From Lysobacteraceae bacterium (GTDB taxonomy: Bacteria; Pseudomonadota; Gammaproteobacteria; Xanthomonadales; BQJN01), in contig BQJN01000001.1 of NCBI GenBank assembly GCA_021604725.1, positions 37,184 through 101,183 of the forward strand: DNA of 64,000 bases, given 5' to 3'. A program made the position numbers and the translations under genes. This document shows positions 44,948 through 54,554 of the stretch, piece by piece; the stretch's first letter is position 1, and every line of letters begins with the position of its first letter. The notes beneath the pieces were generated by a model. It was not told the DNA's origin, made no database searches, and saw nothing but the letters and a program-made list of their open reading frames with translations.

Positions 44948-46528
44948 ATGCACACAGTCAACACGCTGATCGCCGTTATCCTCGCAACGTTAACTGGCCT
45001 GGCAACCGCAGCGCCAGTTCGTGAGCCCGATGGTGGCTCCGGTTTGGCCCCTGACCAGCACGCTGACTATTCAACATTGGCATGGTGGTCCGAGTATGAA
45101 CAAAGGCGTCGCAACAACGTAGAGCGGCTGCTGGCCGAAGGCCGATTGGCGAAAAACAAGGGAACGCCACCCCAATTTGCCTGGCCCATCGCCACCGCCA
45201 GCTCGCACTTGGGTGTGACGGCCATTTCGAACTTTGTCGACCTTGATCCGCACTTTCCCAACCAACTGCTCGACTACAACTGCGGCGAGAGATCCTACGA
45301 CCTGACCAGTGGTTACAACCATCGCGGTATTGATATTTACCTGTGGCCGTTTGCGTGGTGGCAGATGGATAGAGACGAGACCTGGGTTGTGGCTGCAGCG
45401 CCAGGCACCATTACCTTGCGCGCAGACGGCAACTTCGACCGCAGCTGCGGCTTCAACCAACTGCCATGGAATGCGGTCTATGTTGAGCACGACGATGGCT
45501 CCTGGACCGCTTACGGGCACCTCAAAAACGGTTCGGTCACCGAAAAGCAGGTGGGCGACCGTGTTGAAACCGGCGAACGGCTGGGCGTTGTCGGCAGCTC
45601 AGGAAGCTCGTTCACGCCGCACTTGCATATGGAAACCTACGATGCGCAAGGGGCACTGGTGGAGCCCTTCGCTGGCGCATGCAACAACTTGAATGACTCC
45701 TGGTGGCAATCGCAGCGGGAGTACTACGACTCACAAGTGAGCTTGCTGGCGACGCATCACCAGCCACCTCAATTTCCGGCCTGCCCGCAAACCGAACAAC
45801 CCAACTACGCCACCGCATTCGAGCCCGGTGATGATGTCTTTATTGCCGCATACTATCGAGACCAACTTGCAGGCCAAAGCACCGACTACACGGTGTACGA
45901 TCCGGATGGTCTGATGGTAGATAGCTGGCAGCAGCGCTTTTTGTTTCCGCAACATTACCCGTCCTCATACTGGTTTTACCAGGTGCAGCTGGCAGCCAAC
46001 GCCAAGCCCGGTCAGTGGGCGGTCAAGGTTGAATACCTGGACCAGGTTGTGGAGACCTCGTTTGTCGTCCGCGATGAAGACTTTGTAGTCAACAATGGGC
46101 TTGGCGGCGTTTGGTCGTTCGACGATAGCGGCAGACCAGTACAGAGTGTCGGCATGGTGCTGCAGTTGGTCAGTGCGGAAAATCACCCGGCCTCGATCAA
46201 CGCAGTTGTTGGCGCCATGTTCACTCATGACGATCCCGGCACAGCAAAATTCTCAGGGGCGGCCCAACGCTGGTTCACTTTTCAGGGCGAGTATGATCCG
46301 GCCAGTGCGACCATCACGGGTGTACCCGTTTACCAGGTATTGGGCGGCGACTTCTCTGGATCCGGCCCCGGTCAAACGCAACAAGTGGGCACCGTCGATT
46401 TTGACTTCTTCAACTGTCGGCAGGGCAACATCGAAATGGCCTTGTTTGATGGTTTGAATGTCGATTGGCAGATGAGTCGAACGTTCGGTGACGACGACGT
46501 GCTGTGCCAATCGCAACTTTCTCGTTGA
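44948..46528 (+). CDS. Secreted M23 (LytM) family metallopeptidase
   Basis: The ~526-residue protein has an N-terminal signal peptide (MHTVNTLIAVILATLTGLATAA). It has an M23 domain with the zinc ligands in YNHRGIDIYLW (HxxxD) and TPHLHMET (HxH); GSSGSS precedes the latter. M23 enzymes cut peptide cross-links in peptidoglycan or small peptides. The second half (about residues 270-520) is a beta-rich region with no family I can name. The frame opens at 44906, overlapping nudB by 4 nt, but ATG 44948 gives a clean signal. It interrupts the usual nudB-yebC pair. Confidence 0.85.
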   Translation: MHTVNTLIAVILATLTGLATAAPVREPDGGSGLAPDQHADYSTLAWWSEYEQRRRNNVERLLAEGRLAKNKGTPPQFAWPIATASSHLGVTAISNFVDLDPHFPNQLLDYNCGERSYDLTSGYNHRGIDIYLWPFAWWQMDRDETWVVAAAPGTITLRADGNFDRSCGFNQLPWNAVYVEHDDGSWTAYGHLKNGSVTEKQVGDRVETGERLGVVGSSGSSFTPHLHMETYDAQGALVEPFAGACNNLNDSWWQSQREYYDSQVSLLATHHQPPQFPACPQTEQPNYATAFEPGDDVFIAAYYRDQLAGQSTDYTVYDPDGLMVDSWQQRFLFPQHYPSSYWFYQVQLAANAKPGQWAVKVEYLDQVVETSFVVRDEDFVVNNGLGGVWSFDDSGRPVQSVGMVLQLVSAENHPASINAVVGAMFTHDDPGTAKFSGAAQRWFTFQGEYDPASATITGVPVYQVLGGDFSGSGPGQTQQVGTVDFDFFNCRQGNIEMALFDGLNVDWQMSRTFGDDDVLCQSQLSR

Positions 46529-46608
46529 TACAACGGGCATCTTTCGAGCAATCACTACTAACCCTTCAGTCCACGCTCCGGCTGCTTATGGTCGAACGCT
46601 GGGTGCGT

Positions 46609-46614
46609 TATAAT
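46609..46614 (+). promoter_or_regulatory. -10 box of probable yebC-ruvCAB promoter
   Basis: A perfect TATAAT stands 70 nt before the yebC ATG. The -35 region 17 nt upstream (TTATGG, 46586-46591) is poor. It probably drives yebC and ruvC. Confidence 0.55.
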
Positions 46615-46684
46615 GCCCGGCTTTCCATGGCGAGCTGATCATCGGCGCGCCGACGACTGACTTTGAGCAAAAGGGCACGCGTTC

Positions 46685-47428
46685 ATGGCTGGACATAGTA
46701 AATGGGCCAACATTCAACACCGCAAAAAGGCGGTTGATGCCAAGCGAGGCAAGATCTTCACGCGCGTCATCCGTGAGGTGACCATCGCAGCACGAGAGGG
46801 CGGTGGCGATCCTGATGGCAATCCGCGTTTAAGGCTGGCAATGGATAAAGCCAATGCTGCCAACGTGCCGAAAGACACCATTGAGCGCGCTATCAAGAAA
46901 GCAACTGGCGAGCTGGAAGGTGTGAACTATGAAGAGGTGCGCTACGAAGGGTATGCGCCTGGTGGTGTCGCGGTGTTGGTCGAGTGCATGACCGACAATA
47001 GAAATCGCACCGTCGCTGAAGTGCGGCATGCCTTCAGTAAACACGGCGGCAACCTTGGTCAAGACGGTTCAGTGGCCTATCTGTTTGACAAGGTTGGTGT
47101 CATCACCTTTGCTCCCGGTACCGATGAAGAGTCGGTGATGGAGGCAGCGCTTGAGGGTGGCGCCGAAGATATCGTCACCAATGACGACGGTTCGATTGAA
47201 GTCACCACCACGCCGGAGACCTATATGGAGGTCAAGCAGGCGATCAAGGACTCCGGGTTGGCACCGGACGAGGCGGAAGTGACGATGAAAGCATCGACCC
47301 AGATCGAAGTGGACGTCGACAAAGGACGCTCAGTGTTGAAGTTGCTGGATGTGTTGGAAGACCTTGACGACACACAGGATGTCTACTCCAACGCCGACAT
47401 TCCGTCGGAAAGCTACGAGGACGAGTAG
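46685..47428 (+). CDS. yebC: YebC/PmpR/TACO1 family protein
   Basis: This 247-residue protein has the family N-terminus [25 protein letters not shown] and the motifs [14 protein letters not shown] and [15 protein letters not shown]. Members are described as transcriptional regulators, and YebC-type proteins have been tied to easing ribosome stalling at proline runs. The acidic C-terminal region is normal. Length is as in E. coli (246). It is 12 nt upstream of ruvC, the standard order. Confidence 0.96.
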   Translation: MAGHSKWANIQHRKKAVDAKRGKIFTRVIREVTIAAREGGGDPDGNPRLRLAMDKANAANVPKDTIERAIKKATGELEGVNYEEVRYEGYAPGGVAVLVECMTDNRNRTVAEVRHAFSKHGGNLGQDGSVAYLFDKVGVITFAPGTDEESVMEAALEGGAEDIVTNDDGSIEVTTTPETYMEVKQAIKDSGLAPDEAEVTMKASTQIEVDVDKGRSVLKLLDVLEDLDDTQDVYSNADIPSESYEDE

Positions 47429-47440
47429 GCCATCGGCCGC

Positions 47441-47971
47441 ATGGCCTCAAAAGCTCACTATCGCCTGATTGGCATTGATCCCGGTTCCGTGCGCACTGGG
47501 GTTGGTATTGTTGCGATCAATGGACGTGACATTGAACACCTGCACCATTGCGAGTTAAAGGTCGGTGGGGAAGACTTCCCGCAACGCCTGGCGGCAATTT
47601 TTGCCGGCGTCGGCGAATTGATCGCGTCCTATCAACCTACCGTGCTGGCCATAGAAAACGTGTTCGTCAGTCGAAATCCACAGAGCGCGCTGAAGCTTGG
47701 CCAGGCGCGTGGAGCGGCCATTTGTGCTGCCGTATCACGCGGACTGGAAGTGCACGAGTACGCGCCGCGCGAAATCAAGAATGCGGTGGTCGGCACCGGG
47801 CGCGCAGACAAGACGCAGGTGCAGCACATGGTGCGTTTGCTCCTTAAGCTGGATCAGTCACCAGGTAGCGACGCGGCCGACGCACTGGCGGTTGCCATTT
47901 GCCATCACAACACGGCTTCCACACTGGGTGGTCTTAATATCACTGCCAGTCAATGGCGTCGCCGCCGATGA
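47441..47971 (+). CDS. ruvC: Holliday junction resolvase RuvC
   Basis: RuvC is the dimeric endonuclease that cuts Holliday junctions. The 176-residue protein shows the acidic active-site residues in LIGIDPGSVRTG (Asp), LAIENVFVSRNPQSALKLGQARG (Glu) and GSDAADALAVAICH (Asp pair). Its start is close to the family's usual one. It is 12 nt downstream of yebC and 145 nt upstream of ruvA. Confidence 0.97.
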   Translation: MASKAHYRLIGIDPGSVRTGVGIVAINGRDIEHLHHCELKVGGEDFPQRLAAIFAGVGELIASYQPTVLAIENVFVSRNPQSALKLGQARGAAICAAVSRGLEVHEYAPREIKNAVVGTGRADKTQVQHMVRLLLKLDQSPGSDAADALAVAICHHNTASTLGGLNITASQWRRRR

Positions 47972-48116
47972 CTGACGACGAAACGGTTTTCCCCAGGCCG
48001 CTTCGTTGTGGGCTGAATCCAATTCGGCCATAATCGCCGGTTGATATCGGCCAACTTGTCGAGTAGCCGAATGAAAACTCTGAGCGTTGTTCCGCTCGCC
48101 ACCTAAGATCCCGCGC

Positions 48117-48701
48117 ATGATAGGCAGAATAAAGGGTACATTGATTGAAAAAGAGCCACCGCTTGCGGTGATTGATGTCGGTGGCCTTGGCTACGAAGTA
48201 GAAGTGCCGGTGTCGACCTTTGCTGATTTGCCACCGGTCGGGCAGCCTGTCTCGCTACGCACTCACTTTCTGGTTCGCGATGATGGGCAGTTTTTGTATG
48301 GCTTCCTGCGTGAAGGTGAGCGGGCGACCTTTCGAGCGCTGCTGAAAATATCCGGAATTGGTGCCAAGTTGGCGCTCAGCGTGTTGTCTGGTGTTGCGCC
48401 AAACGATTTGGCGCGTATGGTCAGTGAACGCGATATCACCGGCCTGACGCGGTTGCCCGGTATCGGCAAGAAAACGGCAGAGCGCTTGATCATCGAGTTG
48501 ACCGATCGTCTTGATGGCATCGGCGGCAGCAGCCTGCCCGGTGCCCCAGCCTTGGGCGCCAAGGCGGAGGCCGTTGGTGCACTGGTCGCGTTGGGTTACA
48601 AGAACAACGAGGCGGTGCAGATGGTTCGGTCGATCAAGGATGAAGACGCCGATGCTGAGACGCTGATCAGACTGGCCTTGAAGGCACAGTTGAAGAAATG
48701 A
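48117..48701 (+). CDS. ruvA: Holliday junction branch-migration protein RuvA
   Basis: RuvA is the tetrameric junction-binding protein that loads RuvB. The 194-residue protein starts [28 protein letters not shown] (OB-fold domain). It has two helix-hairpin-helix motifs ([18 protein letters not shown] and [19 protein letters not shown]) and a C-terminal UBA-like domain ([15 protein letters not shown]). An open frame starts at 48087, but the ATG at 48117 is the family start. Its stop overlaps the ruvB start by 4 nt (ATGA). Confidence 0.97.
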   Translation: MIGRIKGTLIEKEPPLAVIDVGGLGYEVEVPVSTFADLPPVGQPVSLRTHFLVRDDGQFLYGFLREGERATFRALLKISGIGAKLALSVLSGVAPNDLARMVSERDITGLTRLPGIGKKTAERLIIELTDRLDGIGGSSLPGAPALGAKAEAVGALVALGYKNNEAVQMVRSIKDEDADAETLIRLALKAQLKK

Positions 48702-49729
48702 ACGATCGTCTGATTCAAGCATCTGCCGAGCCGGCCGAGATTGCCTTCGAGGCGTCCATTCGTCCGCAACGGTTGCATGAATACCTGGGTCAGGCTCCCA
48801 TCAAGGAGCAGCTGGAGATCTACATTCAGGCGACCAAGCAACGCAACGAGGCACTGGATCACGTCTTGCTGTTCGGTCCACCCGGTCTTGGCAAGACCAC
48901 GTTGGCCCATGTCATCGCCAATGAGTTGGGCGTGCACATGCGCCAGACTTCGGGGCCCGTTCTTGAGCGCGCCGGTGATCTGGCAGCGCTGCTGACCAAC
49001 CTGGAGCCGCACGACGTGTTGTTCGTCGATGAAATCCATCGTTTGTCGCCGGTGGTCGAGGAAGTGCTGTACCCAGCGATGGAAGATCACCAGATTGACA
49101 TCATGATCGGAGAAGGCCCTGCGGCTCGTTCGGTCAAGCTGGACTTGCCGCCGTTCACCCTGATCGGTGCGACCACTCGGGCCGGCTTGTTAACCAGCCC
49201 GTTGCGCGATCGATTCGGTATCGTGCAGCGCCTGCAGTACTACAATCAAAAAGAACTGGCCGCCATTGTTGCCCGCGCCGCATCCATACTGGACATCGCC
49301 TGCGAGGCCGATGGCGCCGAAGAAATTGCCCGCCGTGCTCGTGGCACGCCGCGAATTGCCAATCGGCTACTGCGCCGGGTGCGCGATTACGCGCAGGTCA
49401 AGGCCGATGGTGTGATACATCGCGCTGTCGCCGATGCAGCGATGGACATGCTCAAAGTCGATGCACAAGGCTTCGACGAGCTTGATCGCAGGCTTTTACA
49501 TGTCATCGTCAATCATTTCGACGGCGGTCCGGTCGGTGTCGATTCGCTGGCGGCGGCCTTGAGCGAAGAGCGCGGCACCATTGAAGATGTCGTTGAACCC
49601 TATTTGATTCAACAGGGGTTCCTGTCGCGCACCTCCCGCGGGCGCATTGCCACAGCACATGCCTATCGGCATTTGGGCCTGGTCAAGCCGGGCCGCGGCC
49701 CTGACTTGTTTGAAGATCAAAGCAAATGA
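48698..49729 (+). CDS. ruvB: Holliday junction helicase RuvB
   Basis: RuvB is the hexameric AAA+ motor for branch migration. The 343-residue protein begins with a RuvB-specific N-terminus ([16 protein letters not shown]). It has Walker [18 protein letters not shown], Walker [13 protein letters not shown] and sensor 1 [20 protein letters not shown], and ends with a winged-helix DNA-binding domain ([17 protein letters not shown]). It is coupled to ruvA and ybgC by ATGA overlaps on both sides. Confidence 0.98.
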   Translation: MNDRLIQASAEPAEIAFEASIRPQRLHEYLGQAPIKEQLEIYIQATKQRNEALDHVLLFGPPGLGKTTLAHVIANELGVHMRQTSGPVLERAGDLAALLTNLEPHDVLFVDEIHRLSPVVEEVLYPAMEDHQIDIMIGEGPAARSVKLDLPPFTLIGATTRAGLLTSPLRDRFGIVQRLQYYNQKELAAIVARAASILDIACEADGAEEIARRARGTPRIANRLLRRVRDYAQVKADGVIHRAVADAAMDMLKVDAQGFDELDRRLLHVIVNHFDGGPVGVDSLAAALSEERGTIEDVVEPYLIQQGFLSRTSRGRIATAHAYRHLGLVKPGRGPDLFEDQSK

Positions 49730-50139
49730 GTGGTGAGGCCGGCGAATTTTCCTGGCCGATTCGGGTCTATTACGAGGATACCGATGCCGGTGGCGTTGTT
49801 TATCACGCCTCGTACCTGCATTTTTTGGAGCGGGCGAGGACCGAATGGTTGCGAGCGTTGGTTGGCAATCAGCAGCTCATCCGAGACACGTATGGTGTGG
49901 TTTTCGTGATTCGCCACATTTCGGTCAGATTTAAGTCACCTGCGCGCCTCGATGAGGAGTTGACGGTGACCGCCAGTCCAGTCACGATCGGCAGAGCCGG
50001 TTTCACGATGGCACAGACAATCGTTCGTAGTGACGAATTGTTGCTTGAGGCCGACGTGTCAGCTGCCTGTGTTCGTGCTACAGATTTTCGTCCTGTACGT
50101 ATGCCGGAATCGGTGGCTACAGCCTTGCGACAACAATAA
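49726..50139 (+). CDS. ybgC: Acyl-CoA thioesterase YbgC
   Basis: YbgC is a hotdog-fold thioesterase found at the head of tol-pal operons, with a possible role in phospholipid metabolism. The 137-residue protein carries the motif [25 protein letters not shown], with the catalytic Asp in DTDAGG. It overlaps ruvB by ATGA, so the ruvAB and tol clusters are joined. tolQ starts 30 nt downstream. Confidence 0.95.
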   Translation: MSGEAGEFSWPIRVYYEDTDAGGVVYHASYLHFLERARTEWLRALVGNQQLIRDTYGVVFVIRHISVRFKSPARLDEELTVTASPVTIGRAGFTMAQTIVRSDELLLEADVSAACVRATDFRPVRMPESVATALRQQ

Positions 50140-50169
50140 GCAGATTCTGCCAACGGAGTTTGAACAAAA

Positions 50170-50850
50170 GTGAACAACGACCTCTCTCTCTTAGACCTGA
50201 TCATCGGGGCCAGTGTGCCGGTGCAGTTGGTCATGCTGTTGTTGCTCGGGGCATCGGTAGCCTCGTGGGTGATCATATTTCGCAAGCGGCAAGTGCTGTC
50301 GCGGGCCAGGAAAATGGCCGATGCTTTCGAGGAACGGTTCTGGTCGGGTGTTGATCTGGCTGCCTTGTTCGGCGAAATCAGCAAACGGGAAGGTGAGATT
50401 GGCGCGCTGGAAAACGTGTTTGAAGCTGGCTTTCGCGAATTTGCACGGCTGCGGCAGAGACGCAATATCGATAGCAACACCATGCTCGATGGCGCTCAGC
50501 GAGCCATGCGGGTTGCGCTCAATCGAGAAATGGACCGACTTGAGAATCACTTGAGCTTCCTGGCCACGGTCGGCTCCACCAGTCCCTACGTCGGCTTGTT
50601 TGGCACGGTCTGGGGCATCATGCTCAGCTTCCACGCGCTGGCTTCGGTGTCGCAAGCCACCATTGCGATGGTGGCACCTGGCATCTCCGAGGCTTTGATC
50701 GCTACCGCCATGGGTCTGTTTGCCGCTATTCCAGCGGTGATTGCGTACAACAAGTTTTCAAACGAGGTCGAACGCCTTGAAGGTCGCTACCAGACCTTTC
50801 AGGAGGAGTTTGCGACTATTTTGCAGCGCCAGGCGCATCTGGACGATTGA
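50170..50850 (+). CDS. tolQ: Tol-Pal system proton channel subunit TolQ
   Basis: TolQ with TolR forms the proton-driven motor of the Tol-Pal system, needed for outer membrane constriction in division. The 226-residue protein has three transmembrane helices (near residues 15-38, 130-155 and 165-195). The conserved motor motifs are NHLSFLATVGSTSPYVGLFGTVWGIM and APGISEALIATAMGLFAAIPAV. The start is GTG with GGAG about 10 nt upstream. tolR normally follows at once; here a 369-nt gap separates them. Confidence 0.96.
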   Translation: MNNDLSLLDLIIGASVPVQLVMLLLLGASVASWVIIFRKRQVLSRARKMADAFEERFWSGVDLAALFGEISKREGEIGALENVFEAGFREFARLRQRRNIDSNTMLDGAQRAMRVALNREMDRLENHLSFLATVGSTSPYVGLFGTVWGIMLSFHALASVSQATIAMVAPGISEALIATAMGLFAAIPAVIAYNKFSNEVERLEGRYQTFQEEFATILQRQAHLDD

Positions 50851-51219
50851 TATGTGGCTCGCTTCCCTTCTTTTTTCGAAGAAATCAGAACCGTCTGGAA
50901 CGGTTCGAACAGCTTTAGCTGGCCCGAAGGGTGAGGGGCATGGACAGCCCCGAATAAAAACCGGCTGCACGGGCTATTCGAACGATTCGAAAGGCTTCTT
51001 TCCTCCGGAAAACCGCCGTCCGAATCTTTTCGGCCCTCACATTTTAGGTGATGCGATGCCTCTGGATTTGCGAGCTTGGGCTCGCTCACCAACCGGCATC
51101 GCGCGGGAGCTTCCGCACAAGCGTCATTCCGGACTTGATCCGGAATCCATGGCAATTCGCAGTGCCAATCACGATGAGATGGCGTCGCGGCCGCACGTGG
51201 CCAAGTTGGAGGTGTCCGC
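50851..51219 (+). repeat. 369-nt repeat-bearing insert between tolQ and tolR
   Basis: These 369 nt separate two genes that are nearly always adjacent. The segment holds a hairpin at 50888-50906 (GAACCGT with ACGGTTC). At 51121-51152 it holds a sequence reading GTCATTCCGGACTTGATCC and continuing into a mirror-image GGAATC, a type of palindromic intergenic repeat seen in many proteobacterial genomes. An open frame overlapping the tolQ end (50741-51223) has no coding features. A strong GGAGG ribosome binding site for tolR stands at its end. Confidence 0.75.
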
Positions 51220-51627
51220 ATGAAGAAGCGTCGGCCTATGGCGGAAATCAACGTCGTGCCTTACATCGATGTGATGTTGGTGTTGTTGATTATCTTCATG
51301 ATCACGGCACCGCTGCTGAACCTGGGGGTGGAAATCGAATTGCCGCAGTCAAATGCAGCGCCGATGGATGCCGAGTCGGAACCTCTGATTGTCAATGTGA
51401 TCGAAAATGGCGATCTGTATTTGTCGATTGGTGGCGAGAGCGAGTTGATTGATTCACAAGCATTGCAAACCAAGGTCGCAGCGATATTGCGGCGCAATCC
51501 TGAGGTTCCAGTGTTGATTGGCGGTGACCAAAACGTCGGTTACGGCGTTATCTATGATGTGATGGTGCTGCTGCAGCAAGCTGGGGCCGAGAAAGTTGGC
51601 CTGATGAGTGATCCGCTCGAGTCGTGA
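51220..51627 (+). CDS. tolR: Tol-Pal system protein TolR
   Basis: TolR is the periplasmic and membrane partner of TolQ. The 135-residue protein has one transmembrane helix near its N-terminus (AEINVVPYIDVMLVLLIIFM), with the key Asp in PYIDV. A periplasmic ExbD/TolR domain follows, ending with VMVLLQQAGAEKVGLMSDP. GGAGG is well placed before the ATG. The length is normal, so the upstream insert has not shortened it. Its stop overlaps the GTG start of tolA. Confidence 0.96.
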   Translation: MKKRRPMAEINVVPYIDVMLVLLIIFMITAPLLNLGVEIELPQSNAAPMDAESEPLIVNVIENGDLYLSIGGESELIDSQALQTKVAAILRRNPEVPVLIGGDQNVGYGVIYDVMVLLQQAGAEKVGLMSDPLES

Positions 51628-52517
51628 ACGGTGTTAGACAACAAGCCATACGCCATCAGCCGCCACTCAAACGCTTTGGTGAGCGCACACTGGCGGTGTT
51701 GCTGTCTGTTGGCATCCATCTGTTTTTCGCTTTCATAATGTGGGCCGGCGTTTCCTTTCATTTCAGTTCTCAACAGCCGCTGGTCGCACCGACAACAGTG
51801 CAGGCCACGGTGGTCGATATCAGTGACTTGCTGGCTCAGCGCCAGGTGCAACAGGACAAAATCAACGAAGCCAATCGCGCGGCTAGAGAGAAGCGTGAGG
51901 CTGAAGAATTGCACAAGGAGTTGATGGAACGTCAACGGCGACAACGCGAACAAGCCGAGCGGGCACGTCGCGAGCGTACTGACGCTGAGCGGCAGGAACA
52001 GCAGCGCCTGGCAGAGGAGGCACGGCAACGTGCGGCCGAGGCCGAGCGGCAGTTGGCTGACCTGCGGGCCCAGCGTGAACAGGCGCGCAGAGAGCGAGAA
52101 GCAGAGGAGCGACGCTTGCAGGAGCTGGAGCAACAGCGCCTCGCTGAAGCCGAGCAGCAGATCAAAGACCTGGAACAACAACGCATGCAACAACTGCTGG
52201 CCGAAGAGCAGGCGAGGGAAGCTGCCTCCGAGCGTTCATCTTTGATGGCAGAGTATGTGTTTGCCATTCGAGCTCGTGTCACGGGCAATTGGCTGCGACC
52301 ACCAACCGCGCAGCCGGGATTGAAGTGTCGAATTCGAGTAAACCAGATCCCTGGTGGCGAAGTGATCAGTGCAACGGTAATATCGCCCTGCAATGCCGAC
52401 GAGACGGTGCGGCGATCGATCACCAATGCCGTGCTGCGCTCACAGCCTTTGCCCTATCAGGGCTTCGAGTCTGTATTTGAGCGCGAGATTGCCTTTAGTT
52501 TCAGCTACGACGGTTAG
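51624..52517 (+). CDS. tolA: Tol-Pal system protein TolA
   Basis: TolA spans the periplasm and links the TolQR motor to TolB and Pal. It has an N-terminal transmembrane helix (residues ~22-45), a long charged Glu/Arg/Gln-rich helix (about residues 65-205), and a C-terminal TonB-like domain (YVFAIRARVTGNWLRPP, then GLKCRIRVNQIPGGEV). The 297 residues are shorter than E. coli TolA (421), mainly in the helical linker. It starts at a GTG that overlaps the tolR stop by 4 nt. Confidence 0.95.
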   Translation: MNGVRQQAIRHQPPLKRFGERTLAVLLSVGIHLFFAFIMWAGVSFHFSSQQPLVAPTTVQATVVDISDLLAQRQVQQDKINEANRAAREKREAEELHKELMERQRRQREQAERARRERTDAERQEQQRLAEEARQRAAEAERQLADLRAQREQARREREAEERRLQELEQQRLAEAEQQIKDLEQQRMQQLLAEEQAREAASERSSLMAEYVFAIRARVTGNWLRPPTAQPGLKCRIRVNQIPGGEVISATVISPCNADETVRRSITNAVLRSQPLPYQGFESVFEREIAFSFSYDG

Positions 52518-52561
52518 CAACAGTGAACAACAAACATATCAATCAGCGGACACCTCCAACC

Positions 52562-53884
52562 ATGCAAACACCGGCCAAGCGCTCTGTCATCAAAACAATA
52601 ATTGCTGTTGCCGCATTGCTGGTCCTGAGTTTCGGCTCGGTGGTTCAAGCTGAGCTGGAGATCGAAATCACTCGCGGGCGCGAGTCGGCTACGCCAATAG
52701 CGATCATCCCGTTTGATTGGCAAAGCACACAGCCGCAATCAGAGACCGATGTTGCCAAAGTGATTGGTGATGATCTGGCTCGATCGGGCTTGTTTCGCAC
52801 AGTGCGCGAAGCTGACCTGATCGAACGGCCAAATTCGTTTTCCGATATTCGCTTCGGCACCTGGCGGTTGCTGGACGTCAACTACTTGTTGATTGGCCGC
52901 ATAAAAGATCAGGCACCCGCCTATTCGGTTGAATTTGAGCTGTACGATATCGCGTCTGAACAACGGGTTGCCGGCTACGCCTTGCCAGTCCGCGCCGGTG
53001 CTTTGCGCGATGCTGCCCACCAGGTCGCGGATTTGGTCTACGAAGCGCTGACCGGTACGCCGGGTGCGTTCTCAACGCGCATTGCTTACGTCACCGCCAG
53101 TCAAACCGCTGACGGTTTGCGTTATCGACTGGAAGTGGCGGATGCCGATGGTTATCGGCCGCGGTCTATTGTCGAATCCAGAGAGCCCTTGCTATCGCCA
53201 GCATGGTCACCGGATGGTCGGCAGTTGGCCTACGTATCCTTCGAGTCTGGAAACTCGTCCGTCTATCTGCAGGAAATCGCCACTGGATCGCGAAGTCGAA
53301 TAGCCAGTCACAAGGGCATCAACGGTGCCCCCGCGTTTTCTCCAGATGGCAAACAATTGGCATTGGCCTTGTCCAAGACTGGAAATCTCGAAATTTATGT
53401 AATGGATTTGGGAACCGGCGGTCTACGTCAACTCACCAACCATTGGGGCATCGACACTGAGCCGGTTTGGACTGACGATGGGCAGAGCGTGATCTTCACC
53501 TCAGACCGTGGCGGCAAGCCGCAGTTGTATCAAGTGGCGATCAATAGCGGGACACCGCGTCGTATCACCCGTGAGGGCGATTACAATGCGCGAGCTACCA
53601 TTGCGCCCGGCAAAGGCTTGATCGCCATGGCGCATGGGGTGGGGAATGTGTATCGAATTGCGGTCTTGAACACCGAAACCGGGCTGTTGCAGATCGTTTC
53701 TGACGGAACCTTGGATGAATCGCCGAGTTTTGCCCCTAACGGCAGCATGATCCTGTATGCTTCCAGAGAAGGAATGCAAGGTGTACTATCTGCGGTTTCG
53801 GCTGATGGCCGTGTGCGGCAAAGGTTGATATTGAGCGGCGGTGACGTTCGCGAACCGGCCTGGTCGCCGCTGCCCAGGCGCTAG
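52562..53884 (+). CDS. tolB: Tol-Pal system periplasmic protein TolB
   Basis: TolB is a periplasmic protein with an N-terminal domain that binds TolA and a six-bladed beta-propeller that binds Pal. The ~440-residue protein has a signal peptide (to about VVQA, residue 30). The N-terminal domain follows (PIAIIPFDWQ). The propeller repeats include LLSPAWSPDGRQLAYVSFES, PAFSPDGKQLALALS and SPSFAPNGSMILYASREG. A GTG at 52523 is open and 5 nt from tolA, but ATG 52562 gives a normal signal peptide. Confidence 0.96.
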   Translation: MQTPAKRSVIKTIIAVAALLVLSFGSVVQAELEIEITRGRESATPIAIIPFDWQSTQPQSETDVAKVIGDDLARSGLFRTVREADLIERPNSFSDIRFGTWRLLDVNYLLIGRIKDQAPAYSVEFELYDIASEQRVAGYALPVRAGALRDAAHQVADLVYEALTGTPGAFSTRIAYVTASQTADGLRYRLEVADADGYRPRSIVESREPLLSPAWSPDGRQLAYVSFESGNSSVYLQEIATGSRSRIASHKGINGAPAFSPDGKQLALALSKTGNLEIYVMDLGTGGLRQLTNHWGIDTEPVWTDDGQSVIFTSDRGGKPQLYQVAINSGTPRRITREGDYNARATIAPGKGLIAMAHGVGNVYRIAVLNTETGLLQIVSDGTLDESPSFAPNGSMILYASREGMQGVLSAVSADGRVRQRLILSGGDVREPAWSPLPRR

Positions 53885-53907
53885 AACAAGCACAATGCGT
53901 CGGAAAA

Positions 53908-53921
53908 GCGGGAATGCCCGC
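53908..53921 (+). repeat. Short palindromic hairpin between tolB and pal
   Basis: GCGGGAATGCCCGC forms a 5-bp stem. Its surroundings (GTCGG...GAATCCAGG) resemble a decayed member of the GTCATTCCCGC-type intergenic repeat family, as in the tolQ-tolR gap. It is the second such element in the same operon. Confidence 0.5.
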
Positions 53922-53985
53922 GACTGAATCCAGGTGGATTCGCACAATGTACGTTTTTTTTGACCCAACACTTCGGGAGAAAACA

Positions 53986-54519
53986 ATGACGGTCCGAATG
54001 AAGTTAATGATTTTGATGGTAGCCGTGCTGACACTGGCTGCATGTAAGTCCAAAGAGCCTAGAGTCACCGAGCCGGTCGACCAGCAGCCGACCGAACGCG
54101 TTGATACGCAGCCGGCGGAAACGTTTCCGTGGACAGGTAAGCCTGATACCGATCCGGCACATCTGGACAATCCGGACAGCCCTCTCGCTCAGCGCATCGT
54201 TTACTTCGATTTCGATCGCTCTGATCTGAAAGCCGAATACCGCGACATGGTTAGAGCCCACTCCGCTTTTGCGGCTGCAAACCCGAACTATCAGGTGACC
54301 CTGGAAGGGCATGCTGATGAGCGTGGCACGCGTGAATACAACCTGGGCCTGGGTGAGCGACGCGCGCACACCATTCGCGATTTGATGCGAGCGCAGGGTG
54401 TCGGCATGAATCAGATCGACAGCGTCTCTCTGGGTGAAGAGCGCCCAGTGGCCATGTGCCACGAAGAGGCCTGCTGGTGGAAAAACCGCCGTGTCGAAAT
54501 CGTCTACACCAAAAACTGA
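53986..54519 (+). CDS. pal: Peptidoglycan-associated lipoprotein Pal
   Basis: Pal is an outer-membrane lipoprotein that binds peptidoglycan and TolB. The 177-residue protein has a lipobox LAAC (Cys near residue 21), a short linker rich in Pro/Gln/Thr, and an OmpA-like domain. The domain has VYFDFDRSDLK, LEGHADERGTREYNLGLGERRA and a C-terminal WKNRRVEIVY. GGGAGA precedes the ATG at 53986. The open frame extends to 53914 but that part is non-coding. Confidence 0.97.
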   Translation: MTVRMKLMILMVAVLTLAACKSKEPRVTEPVDQQPTERVDTQPAETFPWTGKPDTDPAHLDNPDSPLAQRIVYFDFDRSDLKAEYRDMVRAHSAFAAANPNYQVTLEGHADERGTREYNLGLGERRAHTIRDLMRAQGVGMNQIDSVSLGEERPVAMCHEEACWWKNRRVEIVYTKN

Positions 54520-54554
54520 TTGAGCCATAAGCAACTCAATCGTTGGAAGGAAGT

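Noticed and set aside
50741-51223. 160-codon open frame bridging the tolQ end and the tolR start
   Set aside because: It runs through the tolQ 3' end in another frame and through a palindromic repeat. There is no start signal, so it is not a gene.
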